A DNA stretch of 64,000 bases from Burkholderia cepacia GG4. GTDB taxonomy: Bacteria; Pseudomonadota; Gammaproteobacteria; Burkholderiales; Burkholderiaceae. This document shows positions 1 to 7,581 of the stretch, one piece after another; within the stretch, counting starts at the first letter, position 1; each line of letters begins with the position of its first letter. Position numbers and translations under genes: made by a program. The stretch lies in assembly GCF_000292915.1 (NCBI RefSeq), contig NC_018514.1, positions 558,001-622,000 of the forward strand, written 5' to 3'. The notes under the pieces are model-generated. The model made no database searches. It worked only from the letters and a program-made list of their open reading frames with translations, and had not been told where the DNA came from.

Positions 1-103
1 GTACGCGCGCATCGCCGGCGCGGGCACGGGTGAGCGGCGCCATCACGACGCGGTTCGGCAGGGTCAGGTCGCCGAGGGTAATGGGGTCGAACAGGGTGGG
101 CAT
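1..103 (-). CDS. Old Yellow Enzyme-family alkene reductase, N-terminal fragment
   Basis: Only the first 34 codons are inside the window; the rest lies to the left. The start reads MPTLFDPITLGDLTLPNRVV followed by MAPLTRARAG, the classic N-terminus of OYE/NemA-type FMN-dependent ene-reductases (the 'L.NR.vMAPLTR' strand that holds FMN). These enzymes reduce activated C=C bonds and electrophilic or nitro compounds with NAD(P)H. GAGG lies about 9 nt before the ATG. The arsR-family gene starts upstream on the same strand with 79 nt between them, so the two probably form a regulator-reductase operon, a common arrangement for electrophile-responsive reductases. Confidence 0.85.
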   Translation of the reverse strand, partial: MPTLFDPITLGDLTLPNRVVMAPLTRARAGDARV

Positions 104-182
104 GGAGATAACCTCTTCACGAAAAACGGGCTCGCCGGCGCGTGTGGCGCGGCGAGTACCGCAAGGCCGGTTCGGCCGGTGG

Positions 183-491
183 TTAGAGTTCGCGGCGCAT
201 TGCGTCGAGAAATGCGTCGATGACGGCCTCGTTGCGCTGGAAGAACGCCCACTGGCCGATTCGCGTCGACGTCACGAGCCCCGCGCGCTGCAGCGTCGCG
301 AGGTGCGCGGAGACGGTCGACTGCGACAGCCCGCAGCGCGCATCGATCTGCCCGGCGCAGACGCCGTGGTCATACGGCAGCGTCTGCTCCGGGAAATGCG
401 CGTCCGGCGTTTTCAGCCAGACGAGGATATCCCGGCGTACAGGGTTCGAGAGCGCTTTCAGGATCGCGTCGATGTCGAGTTCGGTCGGCAT
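183..491 (-). CDS. ArsR-family winged-helix repressor
   Basis: A 102-residue ArsR/SmtB-type regulator. The ATG at 491 is preferred over an upstream in-frame TTG (527) because the ArsR core begins at once (MPTELDIDAILKALSNPVRR). The 'LKALSNPVRRDILVWL' helix and the recognition helix 'CGLSQSTVSAHLATLQRAGLV' are clear, followed by a wing ending 'GQWAFFQRNE'. No CxC metal site is present; two cysteines (CAGQIDARCG) precede the recognition helix and could sense electrophiles, but that is inference. It lies directly upstream of the OYE gene, and a perfect inverted repeat at 551-576 is a likely operator. A degenerate copy of this gene's first 11 codons and its operator recurs at about 6761-6930. Confidence 0.88.
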   Translation of the reverse strand: MPTELDIDAILKALSNPVRRDILVWLKTPDAHFPEQTLPYDHGVCAGQIDARCGLSQSTVSAHLATLQRAGLVTSTRIGQWAFFQRNEAVIDAFLDAMRREL

Positions 492-550
492 GGAAGGGCG
501 TGGTGTTCGGTTGGGAAACCGGTGCAAACGAGTATCGTCGATGGTCGAAT

Positions 551-576
551 CATATATCGGAAAGTGACGATATATG
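551..576. promoter_or_regulatory. Perfect inverted repeat, likely ArsR operator
   Basis: CATATATCG, 8-nt spacer GAAAGTGA, CGATATATG: a perfect 9-bp dyad 60 nt upstream of the arsR ATG. Spacing and AT-rich arms fit operators of ArsR-type dimers. A second, slightly decayed version (ATATCG-GAAAGTGA-CGATAT, 6862-6881) keeps the identical spacer. Autoregulation of the arsR-OYE pair is inferred. Confidence 0.65.
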
Positions 577-693
577 CGAAGGCACTATCGGGAGTGGGGT
601 TGATCGGTTGTGGAACGGCGGAAAAAGATCCGCATGACGGCGCGGATATGGCCCGGTTTTCGCGCGCTATCGCCCGATGTCATCGCAGGGAAA

Positions 694-724
694 TAGTTGA
701 AAATTTCAACTAAGTATCTATACT
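694..724 (+). promoter_or_regulatory. MarR-type operator overlapping a sigma-70 promoter
   Basis: TAGTTGAAAATTTCAACTA (694-712) is a perfect 9-bp dyad around one central base, the usual size of a MarR-dimer site. Within it lies a -35 TTGAAA (697-702), then a 16-nt spacer and a -10 TATACT (719-724). The downstream gene at 788 is a MarR regulator, so repression by its own product is the simplest reading. Confidence 0.65.
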
Positions 725-787
725 TCGACGCATTGCCGGGTGCGTGCTGTGTCGTCGCCTGCCGGCTCATGCAAAAGGAGCGCGCAC

Positions 788-1231
788 GTGTCTACCGGTT
801 CGACCCCTGGATTCCTTACCTTCAGGCTGGATCTCGCGAGCGCGCTGCTCAGCGCGCGCGCGAATGCGATCTACCGGGAGCGCTGGAGCCTCGACGTGCG
901 TGCGTTGCGCGTGTTGCGGCTCATCTGTTCGGAAGCGGGCATCACGCCGAAAATCGTGTCGCAGCGCGCGCTGATCGAAAAGACGCTGCTGTCCAAGACG
1001 CTCGCCGAGCTGGAAGCGCGCGGGCTGATTGCCCGCGTCACGCATGAACAGGACCGGCGCAGCGTCACGTTGCACAGCACGCCCGAAGGTGTCGAGGTCG
1101 CGCAGTCGTCAGCGCAAGTCGGCGAGGCGCTCGAAGACACGCTCGTCGCCGGATTGACCGCGAGCGAACGCAAGACGCTGGACCGTTTGCTCGAAAAGCT
1201 GTCCGACAGCCTGATTGACGACGCGGCCTGA
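788..1231 (+). CDS. MarR-family transcriptional regulator
   Basis: 147 residues starting at GTG 788, which follows AAGGAG at 7-nt spacing; an ATG at 740 in the same frame has no ribosome site. The winged-helix core is visible: 'RALRVLRLICSEAGITPKIVSQRALIEKTLLSKTLAELEARGLI' as helix-turn-helix and 'THEQDRRSVTLHSTPEG' as the wing with its conserved D-R-R. Such proteins dimerise and repress efflux or catabolic genes until a small aromatic or acidic ligand binds. It is the first gene of a plus-strand module; the next gene starts 54 nt downstream, so it probably controls the amidohydrolase and itself. Confidence 0.9.
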   Translation: MSTGSTPGFLTFRLDLASALLSARANAIYRERWSLDVRALRVLRLICSEAGITPKIVSQRALIEKTLLSKTLAELEARGLIARVTHEQDRRSVTLHSTPEGVEVAQSSAQVGEALEDTLVAGLTASERKTLDRLLEKLSDSLIDDAA

Positions 1232-1285
1232 ACGGATCGAAAGCAGCAGCGCCATTCACATCCCTCAACCTCCCTGGAGTCGTTC

Positions 1286-2575
1286 ATGACGCATCTGATC
1301 GATACGCTCGCGCCCGCCATCGGTGTACTGCTGCCCGAACTCGAAGCGCTCTACAAGGATTTCCACGAACATCCGGAACTGTCGATGCAGGAATTCCGCA
1401 CGGCGAAGATCGTTGCCGATTACGTGGAATCGCTCGGCTACGACGTCGCGCGGGAAGTGGGCGTGACCGGCGTGGTGGCGATCCTGCGCAACGGTGCCGG
1501 CCCGACGGTGATGCTGCGCGCCGACATGGATGCGTTGCCGATGGCCGAAGCCACGGGCCTGCCGTACGCGAGCAAGGCGGTGGCGAAAGACGAGGACGGC
1601 GTGCAGGTCGGCGTTGCGCACAGCTGCGGGCACGACATGCACGTGACCTGGTTGCTGGGCGTCGCGCGCCTGATGGCCGAACATCGCGGCGAGTGGGGCG
1701 GCACGCTGATGGCCGTGTTCCAGCCGGGCGAGGAGGTGGGGCGCGGCGCACGGAGCATGGTCGACGACGGCATGCTGGCACGCTTTCCGAAGCCCGACGT
1801 GATTCTCGGTCAGCACGTGATGGTGGGCGCGGCGGGAACGGTCGGTTATCGAAGCGGCACGATCCTGTCGGCGGGCGACAGCCTGAAAGTCAGGTTGTTC
1901 GGGCGCGGCTCGCACGGCTCGCAGCCGCAGACTTCGATCGATCCCGTCATCATGGCCGCATCGACTACGCTGCGTCTGCAGACCATCGTGTCACGCGAGA
2001 TCGCGCCGCGTGACAGCGCGGTGCTGACCATCGGCAGCCTGCAGGCCGGCACCAAGGAAAACATCATTCCCGACGACGCCACGCTCAAGCTCAACATGCG
2101 CACCTACGACGAGGACGTGCGCGAATACATGCTGGGCGCGATCCGGCGCATCTGCTGCGCCGAATGCATGGCGTCCAACGCACCACGCGAACCGGAATTC
2201 ACCACGCTGTCGAGCTACCCGCTGACCGTCAACGACGACGCGACCACCGCGCGGCTGCGCACGGCCTTCGACGCGCATTTCGGCGACCGTGCGTACGAGA
2301 CGGAACCGGCGGCGGCCAGCGAGGATTTCAGCGTGTTCGGCCGCGAATGGGGCGTGCCGTACGCATTCTGGTTCATCGGCGGCACCGATCGCGAAGTGTA
2401 CGAGAGAGCCCGTGCAGCGAAGAAGATCAACGAAATTCCGAGCAATCATTCGCCGCTCTTCGCACCGGTGATCGATCCGACGCTGCGTGCCGGTCTCGAA
2501 GCGATGCTGTGTGCGGCAGGGGCGTGGCTCGGGCTCGGCGCAGCCGCCGTCGAATCGACGAGCGAGGCAGCGTGA
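1286..2575 (+). CDS. M20-family amidohydrolase (hippurate hydrolase/aminoacylase-like)
   Basis: 429 residues, the usual length for M20D peptidase-like amidohydrolases, which hydrolyse N-acyl amino acids or related amides in the cytoplasm with two metals. Visible metal-site motifs are 'FHEHPELSMQE' near residue 29, 'RADMDALPM' near 78, 'HSCGHDMH' near 112-119, 'FQPGEEVGRGA' near 147 and the late His in 'SNHSPLF'. A Shine-Dalgarno CTGGAG lies 8 nt before ATG 1286. The next gene begins with GTG overlapping this stop codon, so the two are translationally coupled. The substrate is not predictable from sequence. Confidence 0.9.
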   Translation: MTHLIDTLAPAIGVLLPELEALYKDFHEHPELSMQEFRTAKIVADYVESLGYDVAREVGVTGVVAILRNGAGPTVMLRADMDALPMAEATGLPYASKAVAKDEDGVQVGVAHSCGHDMHVTWLLGVARLMAEHRGEWGGTLMAVFQPGEEVGRGARSMVDDGMLARFPKPDVILGQHVMVGAAGTVGYRSGTILSAGDSLKVRLFGRGSHGSQPQTSIDPVIMAASTTLRLQTIVSREIAPRDSAVLTIGSLQAGTKENIIPDDATLKLNMRTYDEDVREYMLGAIRRICCAECMASNAPREPEFTTLSSYPLTVNDDATTARLRTAFDAHFGDRAYETEPAAASEDFSVFGREWGVPYAFWFIGGTDREVYERARAAKKINEIPSNHSPLFAPVIDPTLRAGLEAMLCAAGAWLGLGAAAVESTSEAA

Positions 2576-3294
2576 GCATCGGATGGGGCGCCGAAGTCGG
2601 CGCGCACGTGAATGCCCATGCCGCATACCGCACGCTCGATCTGATCGGCACGTTTGCGTTCGCGATCTCGGGCGCCGTGGCGGCGCGGCAGCGGCGGCTC
2701 GATCTGCTCGGCATCCTCGTCGTGACCTTCATCGTCGCGTGCGGCGGCGGGATCATGCGCGACGTGTGCATCGGTGCGACGCCGCCTGCGGGGCTGTCCG
2801 ACTGGGTCTATCTGGCAGTGACGGCGCTTGCCGCGCTGCTCGTGCTCGTCGCGTATCCGACGGTGCGCCGGCTGCGCCATCCGGTGCTGTTCTTCGATGC
2901 GATCGGGCTGGGCCTGTTCGCGGTCGCGGGCGCGCAGAAGGCCTGGGTCTGGACCCAAAGCGCGGAGACGGCAATCGTGCTCGGGATGGTCAGCGCGGTC
3001 GGCGGAGGCGTGTTGCGCGACATGCTGCTCTCTCGCGTGCCAGCGATCCTGGAGCGCGAGATCTACGCATCGGCGGCGCTACTCGGTGCGACGCTGCAGA
3101 TCGGGCTCATGTCGATCGACGCGTCGTCGGTCTGGACGCCGTGGATCGCGACGACTGCCTGCGTGCTGCTGCGGCTCGCGTCGTTGCAGTTCGGCTGGCG
3201 TTTGCCGGCTTTCCGCACGCCGGAAACCAGACGGAAAACCGGCATGCGGGCGCAGGAAGCCGAAGATGGCCGGCACTACGAACTGAACGACTGA
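2572..3294 (+). CDS. TRIC/UPF0126-family membrane protein (YicG-like)
   Basis: 240 residues from GTG 2572, which overlaps the amidohydrolase stop (GTGA). There are about seven hydrophobic segments and two copies of the family's glycine hinge: 'GGGIMRDVCIG' and 'GGGVLRDMLLS', the internal duplication of bacterial TRIC-type channels (UPF0126). Family members conduct monovalent cations or are linked to glycine uptake. The C-terminal tail is long and basic ('TRRKTGMRAQEAEDGR'). Coupling to an M20 amidohydrolase suggests, without proof, movement of a product such as glycine released from an N-acylglycine. Confidence 0.85.
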   Translation: MSIGWGAEVGAHVNAHAAYRTLDLIGTFAFAISGAVAARQRRLDLLGILVVTFIVACGGGIMRDVCIGATPPAGLSDWVYLAVTALAALLVLVAYPTVRRLRHPVLFFDAIGLGLFAVAGAQKAWVWTQSAETAIVLGMVSAVGGGVLRDMLLSRVPAILEREIYASAALLGATLQIGLMSIDASSVWTPWIATTACVLLRLASLQFGWRLPAFRTPETRRKTGMRAQEAEDGRHYELND

Positions 3295-3404
3295 GCGGGT
3301 CTTTGCCGGCGCTCCGCCGAATTTCACGAGAGCCCCGGTTCGTCTGCCGCGATGCGAATGGCCGGAGCCGCAGCGGGATCGAAGGGGGCTTCGGTTTGCC
3401 GGAG

Positions 3405-4304
3405 TCACGCGTTCCCGTACTGCGCAAACAGCCAGCGGCGCATCGCCTCGAGCGCATCCGAATGCGCATTGGCCTGCGGAAAGACGACGTAAAACCCGAG
3501 TGACATCGGAAACGAAAAATCGAACACGCGGCGCAGCCTGCCTTCCGCTATATCGCGCTCGACGAGCGGCGCGCTGGTCAGCGCGATGCCTTGACCGGCG
3601 ATCGCCGCGTCGATCGCGAGCAGCGACTGGCTGAACCGCGGCCCCTTCGTCGGATCGGCCCGGCCTTCGCCACCGAGTTTCTCGATGAACTCGGGCCACA
3701 GATCGTGCGCGTCGTGCAACAGCGCATGCTTCGACAAGTCTGCGGGCGTGCGGATCGGCGCGCCGCGGTCGAGCAGCGCCGGGCTGGCGACGGCGAAGAT
3801 GTCGAGCGGAACCAGCAGCTCTGCGGCGAGGCCGGCCGGAAACGGCGGCTTGCTCAGCCGAATCGCGATGTCGACGCCATCGGCCCGGAACGACGCAAGC
3901 CGTTCGTCGGCGATAACGCGAACCTCGATGTCGGGGTGCAGCCGGCCGAAGTCCGCCAGCCGCGGAATCAGCCACTTCGACGCGAACGACGGCGTCGTGC
4001 TGACCGCCAGAACCGTGGGGCGCTGGCCGAGGGCGTCGGTTGCGTCGGAGATGATCTGCAGCGCGCGCTGGACCGACGAAAAATACTCGAGCCCTTCGCG
4101 CGTCAGCGCCAGCCCCCTGGGCAGCCGCCGGAACAGCTGAACCTCCACGACGTCCTCCAGATGCCTGACCTGCTGCGCGACCGCGCCCTGGGTCACGTCG
4201 AGTTCGTCGGCGGCCAGCCGGAAATTGAGATGGCGCGCGGCGGCCTCGAACGCGCGCAGCGCATTGAGCGGTGGCAGCCGACGGGTACGCGATAGAGCCT
4301 TCAT
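3405..4304 (-). CDS. LysR-family regulator, GcvA-like
   Basis: 299 residues. The N-terminal HTH reads 'LPPLNALRAFEAAARHLNFRLAADELDVTQGAVAQQVRHLED', the form typical of the GcvA subgroup, followed by the LysR substrate-binding fold ('TPSFASKWLIPRLADFGRLHPDIEVRV'). It is transcribed away from the SDR gene at 4425 across a 120-nt AT-rich divergent region, the standard layout for a LysR regulator acting on its neighbour. It converges with the TRIC gene. It probably regulates the SDR-RidA-DMT genes. Confidence 0.92.
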   Translation of the reverse strand: MKALSRTRRLPPLNALRAFEAAARHLNFRLAADELDVTQGAVAQQVRHLEDVVEVQLFRRLPRGLALTREGLEYFSSVQRALQIISDATDALGQRPTVLAVSTTPSFASKWLIPRLADFGRLHPDIEVRVIADERLASFRADGVDIAIRLSKPPFPAGLAAELLVPLDIFAVASPALLDRGAPIRTPADLSKHALLHDAHDLWPEFIEKLGGEGRADPTKGPRFSQSLLAIDAAIAGQGIALTSAPLVERDIAEGRLRRVFDFSFPMSLGFYVVFPQANAHSDALEAMRRWLFAQYGNA

Positions 4305-4424
4305 GCAGTAGAAATTCTACAGGGTGGATGGAGAAATCATCGTTCGACAAGTCGATTATAGAGCCCTAGAGTGCTGCTATAGACGATGATCACGGCGCAC
4401 AGCCGACCTATCCTGGAGAACGAC

Positions 4425-5129
4425 ATGACTGTAGAGAAAGTGGCTTTGGTGACGGCGGCGGGCAGGGGCATGGGCGCCGCGATTGCGCGCGACCTTGCGA
4501 ACAACGGTTATCGCGTCGCGCTGATGTCGCCGTCCGGCAGCGCGGTCGAGCTGGCCAACGAACTCGGCGGGTTCGGCCTGGCGGGGTCCGTCACCGAAGA
4601 CGCCGACATCGAGCGTCTCGTGAACGAGACGCTCGCGAAGTACGGCCGTATCGATGCGGTCGTCAACAATACCGGGCATCCGCCGAAGGGCGACCTGCTC
4701 GCGATCGAGGACGACAAGTGGCACGAAGGGCTCGACCTGATCGTGCTCAACGTCGTTCGCGTGCTGCGCCGCGTGACGCCCGTGTTCCTGAAGCAGGGCG
4801 GCGGCGCGGTGGTCAACATTTCGAGCTTCGCGGCCGACGCGCCCGAACAGGCGATGCCGGTGTCGTCCGCGCTGCGCGCGGCGCTCAGTTCCGTCACGCG
4901 CCTGTACGCCGATCGGTATGCGAAGGACAACATTCGCATCAATTCGGTCCTGCCCGGCTTCATCGACAGCTGGCCGGAGACGCCCGAGATCGTCGCCCGC
5001 ATTCCAGTCGGCCGTTTCGGCAAGACGCAGGAGATCGCGCAGACCGTGACGTTCCTGCTGTCGGAAGGCGCGGGCTACATCACCGGGCAGAACATTCGGG
5101 TCGACGGCGGCATCGTGCGCGCGCTGTAA
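4425..5129 (+). CDS. SDR-family protein with an altered catalytic motif
   Basis: 234 residues from ATG 4425 (GGAG 7 nt upstream; ATG 4386 lacks a site). The Rossmann N-terminus is slightly unusual ('VALVTAAGRGMGAAIARDLA'), with 'VVNNTG' for NNAG and the catalytic-serine strand 'VVNISSFAA' present. Where active SDRs have Y-x3-K this protein reads 'VSSALRAALSS': the Tyr position is Ser and the Lys position is Arg. The C-terminus 'GYITGQNIRVDGGI' is normal. It either uses another mechanism or binds nucleotide without classical oxidoreductase chemistry. RidA and DMT genes follow on the same strand. Confidence 0.85.
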   Translation: MTVEKVALVTAAGRGMGAAIARDLANNGYRVALMSPSGSAVELANELGGFGLAGSVTEDADIERLVNETLAKYGRIDAVVNNTGHPPKGDLLAIEDDKWHEGLDLIVLNVVRVLRRVTPVFLKQGGGAVVNISSFAADAPEQAMPVSSALRAALSSVTRLYADRYAKDNIRINSVLPGFIDSWPETPEIVARIPVGRFGKTQEIAQTVTFLLSEGAGYITGQNIRVDGGIVRAL

Positions 5130-5191
5130 CGCTGACCCGGACCGGGACGACGCGCGTGCGCGTCCCGGCGCCAGGTCCGTGCGAGGTGAAT

Positions 5192-5662
5192 ATGCAAAAA
5201 GAGATCGAAGGGCGCCTGCAGGCGCTCGGCGTCGTGCTGCCTGTCGCGCCGAAACCGGCAGCCAACTATGTGCCGTTCGTGAGGACGGGGAACCTGCTGT
5301 TTCTCGCGGGCGCGTTGCCGTTCGTGGACAACCGGCTCGAAACGACAGGCCTGCTCGGCCGGGATCTCGATGTCGCGCAAGGGCAGGCGCTGGCCAGGAT
5401 CTGCGCGATCAACATGCTCGCGCAGGTGAAGGCGGCGACCGGCGATCTCGAACGCCTGTCCCGCGTCGTCAGGCTGTCGGCCTTTGTCGCGTGCGTGCCC
5501 GGATTCGTGGAGCAGCCGGCGGTGGTCAACGGCGCGTCGGATTTTCTCGTGGACGTGCTCGGCGAAAGCGGACGTCATGCGCGTTCCGCGATGGGCGTGT
5601 CGGTGCTTCCGCTCAACGCGCCGCTGGAGATCGAGGCCGTCTTCGAGCTGAAGGACGATTGA
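5192..5662 (+). CDS. RidA-family protein (YjgF/YER057c/UK114)
   Basis: 156 residues from ATG 5192, preceded by GAGG at 5-nt spacing; GTG 5186 is an alternative two codons earlier. The sequence is of the longer 'YjgH/RidA-like' type: 'PAANYVPFVRTGNLLFLAGALPF', 'ICAINMLAQVKAATGDLERLSRVVRL', 'SDFLVDVLGESGRHARSAMGV', 'LPLNAPLEIEAVFEL'. The final Arg-Ser-Ala-x-Gly and Glu-Ile-Glu strands form the usual active-site cleft that deaminates reactive enamine/imine intermediates. It follows the SDR gene by 62 nt and precedes the DMT gene by 52 nt, so probably one operon dealing with an amino-acid-derived compound. Confidence 0.9.
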   Translation: MQKEIEGRLQALGVVLPVAPKPAANYVPFVRTGNLLFLAGALPFVDNRLETTGLLGRDLDVAQGQALARICAINMLAQVKAATGDLERLSRVVRLSAFVACVPGFVEQPAVVNGASDFLVDVLGESGRHARSAMGVSVLPLNAPLEIEAVFELKDD

Positions 5663-5714
5663 GCGCCGGTCGCAGGCGCGGTGTCGAAGGTGCGACGATC
5701 AGGTCGATGGAACA

Positions 5715-6644
5715 ATGATGAGGAAATCAGCGGTACTGGCTTTCTGCCTGCTGGGCGGCATCTGGGGCACCAATTTCATCTTCATGAAATGGGCGGCCGA
5801 CGTGGTGACGCCGGCGCAGATGACGCTGCTGCGCGTGCTGTGCGGCTTCGCGCCGATCCTGGTCTACGCGCTGGCGACGCGGGCGCTCGAATGGGCGCAT
5901 CTGCGCTACGTCCACCACTTTTTCGTGATGTCGTTCCTCGCGACGTTTCTCGACTACTTCACCTATGCGCAGGGCGCCGCACGGCTGCCGTCCGGCGTCG
6001 CGGGCATGCTCAGCGGCACGATCCCGATCTTTGCCGTGGTGTGCTCGGCGATGCTGCACGGGCGCAGCGGCATGGACGTGTGGAAGTCGCTCGGCGTGGC
6101 GCTCGGTTTCGTCGGCGTGACGCTGATCGCGCGCCCCTGGTCCGCGGGCGTGAGCGGGATCGACATGGCCGGCGTGGGCTGGATGCTCGGTGGGTCGTTC
6201 GCGATGGGCCTGTCGTTCATCTACGCCAGAAAGTTCATTACGCCGCTGAAGATATCGGGCGTCGCGTTGACGACGTATCAGGTCGGCCTCGCCGCACTGT
6301 ATCTGCCGGCATTCACGCCGCTCGACGGCACCGCCGTCCTGCTGCAGCATCCGCGGGCGGCGATCGGCCTGGTGGTCGGTCTCGGCATGCTGGGCACCGG
6401 CGTCGCGTACCTTGCGTACTATCACATCGTCGATCATCTCGGGGCGCTCGCGGCGTCGAGCGTGACGTACATTCCGCCGGTGGTGGCGCTGTTCATCGGC
6501 GCGGCGCTGGTCGGCGAACCCACGACGTCGGCCGAGTACCTGGCGGTCGTGCTGATTCTCGCCGGCGTAGGCGTCACGCAATTCGGGAGCGGCATCCAGT
6601 CGGCGCTCGGTCTTGCGCGTGCGAACGCGTGTCAGCGGAATTGA
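5715..6644 (+). CDS. DMT-superfamily (EamA) transporter
   Basis: 309 residues with about ten hydrophobic segments and two EamA repeats (residues about 8-140 and 155-290). The N-terminus 'GGIWGTNFIFMKWAADVVTP' and the end of each repeat ('LGFVGVTLIARPW', 'LILAGVGVTQFGS') are characteristic. EamA proteins are inner-membrane exporters of metabolites, often amino acids. It is the last gene of the first accessory module, in line with SDR and RidA genes, and is followed by the recombination scar at about 6.72 kb. Confidence 0.92.
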   Translation: MMRKSAVLAFCLLGGIWGTNFIFMKWAADVVTPAQMTLLRVLCGFAPILVYALATRALEWAHLRYVHHFFVMSFLATFLDYFTYAQGAARLPSGVAGMLSGTIPIFAVVCSAMLHGRSGMDVWKSLGVALGFVGVTLIARPWSAGVSGIDMAGVGWMLGGSFAMGLSFIYARKFITPLKISGVALTTYQVGLAALYLPAFTPLDGTAVLLQHPRAAIGLVVGLGMLGTGVAYLAYYHIVDHLGALAASSVTYIPPVVALFIGAALVGEPTTSAEYLAVVLILAGVGVTQFGSGIQSALGLARANACQRN

Positions 6645-6649
6645 ACGCG

Positions 6650-7034
6650 TGCGGACACGGTAGCGAGCGATCGGACCGGCACCCGAACCGCATGGCACCC
6701 GACAGACGTTCCGCCAGCGGCATCAGCTATGCCGCTCGCCGACCCTGTTCTCCTCCGGGAGGATCGCGTCGCTGTCGAGTGCGGTCGGCATGGAAGGGCG
6801 GGTAGTCGGCGCGTTCGGTCAGGTGAGCCGGTGCCGACGGGTATCGTCGATGGCCGAATCGATATCGGAAAGTGACGATATGCACGGAAGGCACTGCCGT
6901 CTATGGGGTTGACAGGTGTTGCCTCATGACGGCCGCAATATAGGGGCCGGATGCTTCCCGGAACGCATTCAGCCTGCTCGCCGGTCACAGTCAATTTTCC
7001 TTCCGATCGTAAAGATCTTTTCCGTTCAAATCGA
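6650..7034. other. Recombination scar: patatin-gene tail joined to arsR head and operator
   Basis: This gap between the two accessory modules is built from copies of sequences elsewhere in the window. Positions about 6718-6760 match about 14189-14231, the 3' end of the patatin gene (about 36 of 42 bases by eye). From 6761 on, the sequence aligns at an exact 6300-nt offset with 461 onward (arsR 5' end), continuing through a decayed copy of its operator (6862-6881). Read on the minus strand from ATG 6791, the join is an in-frame 22-codon peptide: MPTALDSDAIL (ArsR head) then PEENRVGERHS (patatin tail) and a stop. No other gene is seen here. Confidence 0.75.
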
Positions 7035-7053
7035 ATACGGCGTTCTGCCGTGT
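7035..7053. promoter_or_regulatory. Inverted repeat, candidate upstream activator site
   Basis: ATACGGC, spacer GTTCT, GCCGTGT gives six of seven paired bases about 50 nt upstream of the -24 element of the sigma-54 promoter. Bacterial enhancer-binding proteins bind such dyads upstream of -24/-12 promoters. The link to the activator at 12144 is inference from position only. Confidence 0.35.
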
Positions 7054-7099
7054 TGACCGCACACGCCCGTCGGACAAGGGTTTGCGGTTTGGTTTCGGC

Positions 7100-7116
7100 T
7101 TGGCACGGGCTTTGCG
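7100..7116 (+). promoter_or_regulatory. Sigma-54 (-24/-12) promoter
   Basis: TTGGCACGGGCTTTGCG contains the -24 TGGCACG with GG at 7102-7103 and the -12 TTGC with GC at 7114-7115, separated by exactly 10 nt as RpoN promoters require. Predicted transcription start is about 7126, leaving about 25 nt of leader before the GGGGAG-preceded ATG at 7152. A sigma-54 activator gene closes the operon at 14039, which strengthens the call. Confidence 0.85.
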
Positions 7117-7151
7117 AGAGTAGAGCGCAAATGAACCGGGGAGCCAGCCCG

Positions 7152-7568
7152 ATGCCAGCGAAACGTACGACGGTCGCGAAAGCGATGGGGATACCGAAGC
7201 CGGGTGAGTATCGTCGCGACGCAGAGGCATGCGATCCCGAGATGCTGTCCATGTCCGCATTGATGGGCCTCGTGGAAGCAGCTTGCGTCGACGCGATGAG
7301 CGGCCGAATTCGGGGCGATGAGTGTTCGATCGGCCGCATGACGCATGTCACGCATCTGGCGCCGACGCCATCGGATGTCCCGGTTTTCGTCACGGCGACG
7401 TTCCGGACGTTCGACGGCGAACGGTACTGGTTCGATGTCGTTGCGGCCGATGCGGCCGGTCCGGTGGCGAGCGTGAGTCATGCGCGCTCGATCGTGGAGC
7501 GTGCCGCACTTGAGTTCCAGTGTGCAAGCCGTCGCAGCTGTGTCGGCAAGATAGATTCGTCATGCTAA
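7152..7568 (+). CDS. FlK-like hot-dog thioesterase, copy 1
   Basis: 138 residues from ATG 7152 (GGGGAG 8 nt upstream). ATG 7131 is only about 5 nt from the predicted sigma-54 start site and is less likely. The fold matches the fluoroacetyl-CoA thioesterase (FlK) family: 'ALMGLVEAACVDAM' with the catalytic Glu, 'MTHVTHLAPTP' with the catalytic His, and 'SVSHARSIVERAAL' with His-x-Arg. At the position of FlK Thr42 (eight residues before the Glu) this copy has Met, flanked by serines, so activity may differ from copy 2. First gene of the operon, 13 nt before the CoA ligase. Confidence 0.75.
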   Translation: MPAKRTTVAKAMGIPKPGEYRRDAEACDPEMLSMSALMGLVEAACVDAMSGRIRGDECSIGRMTHVTHLAPTPSDVPVFVTATFRTFDGERYWFDVVAADAAGPVASVSHARSIVERAALEFQCASRRSCVGKIDSSC

Positions 7569-7581
7569 AGGAAACGAGAAC

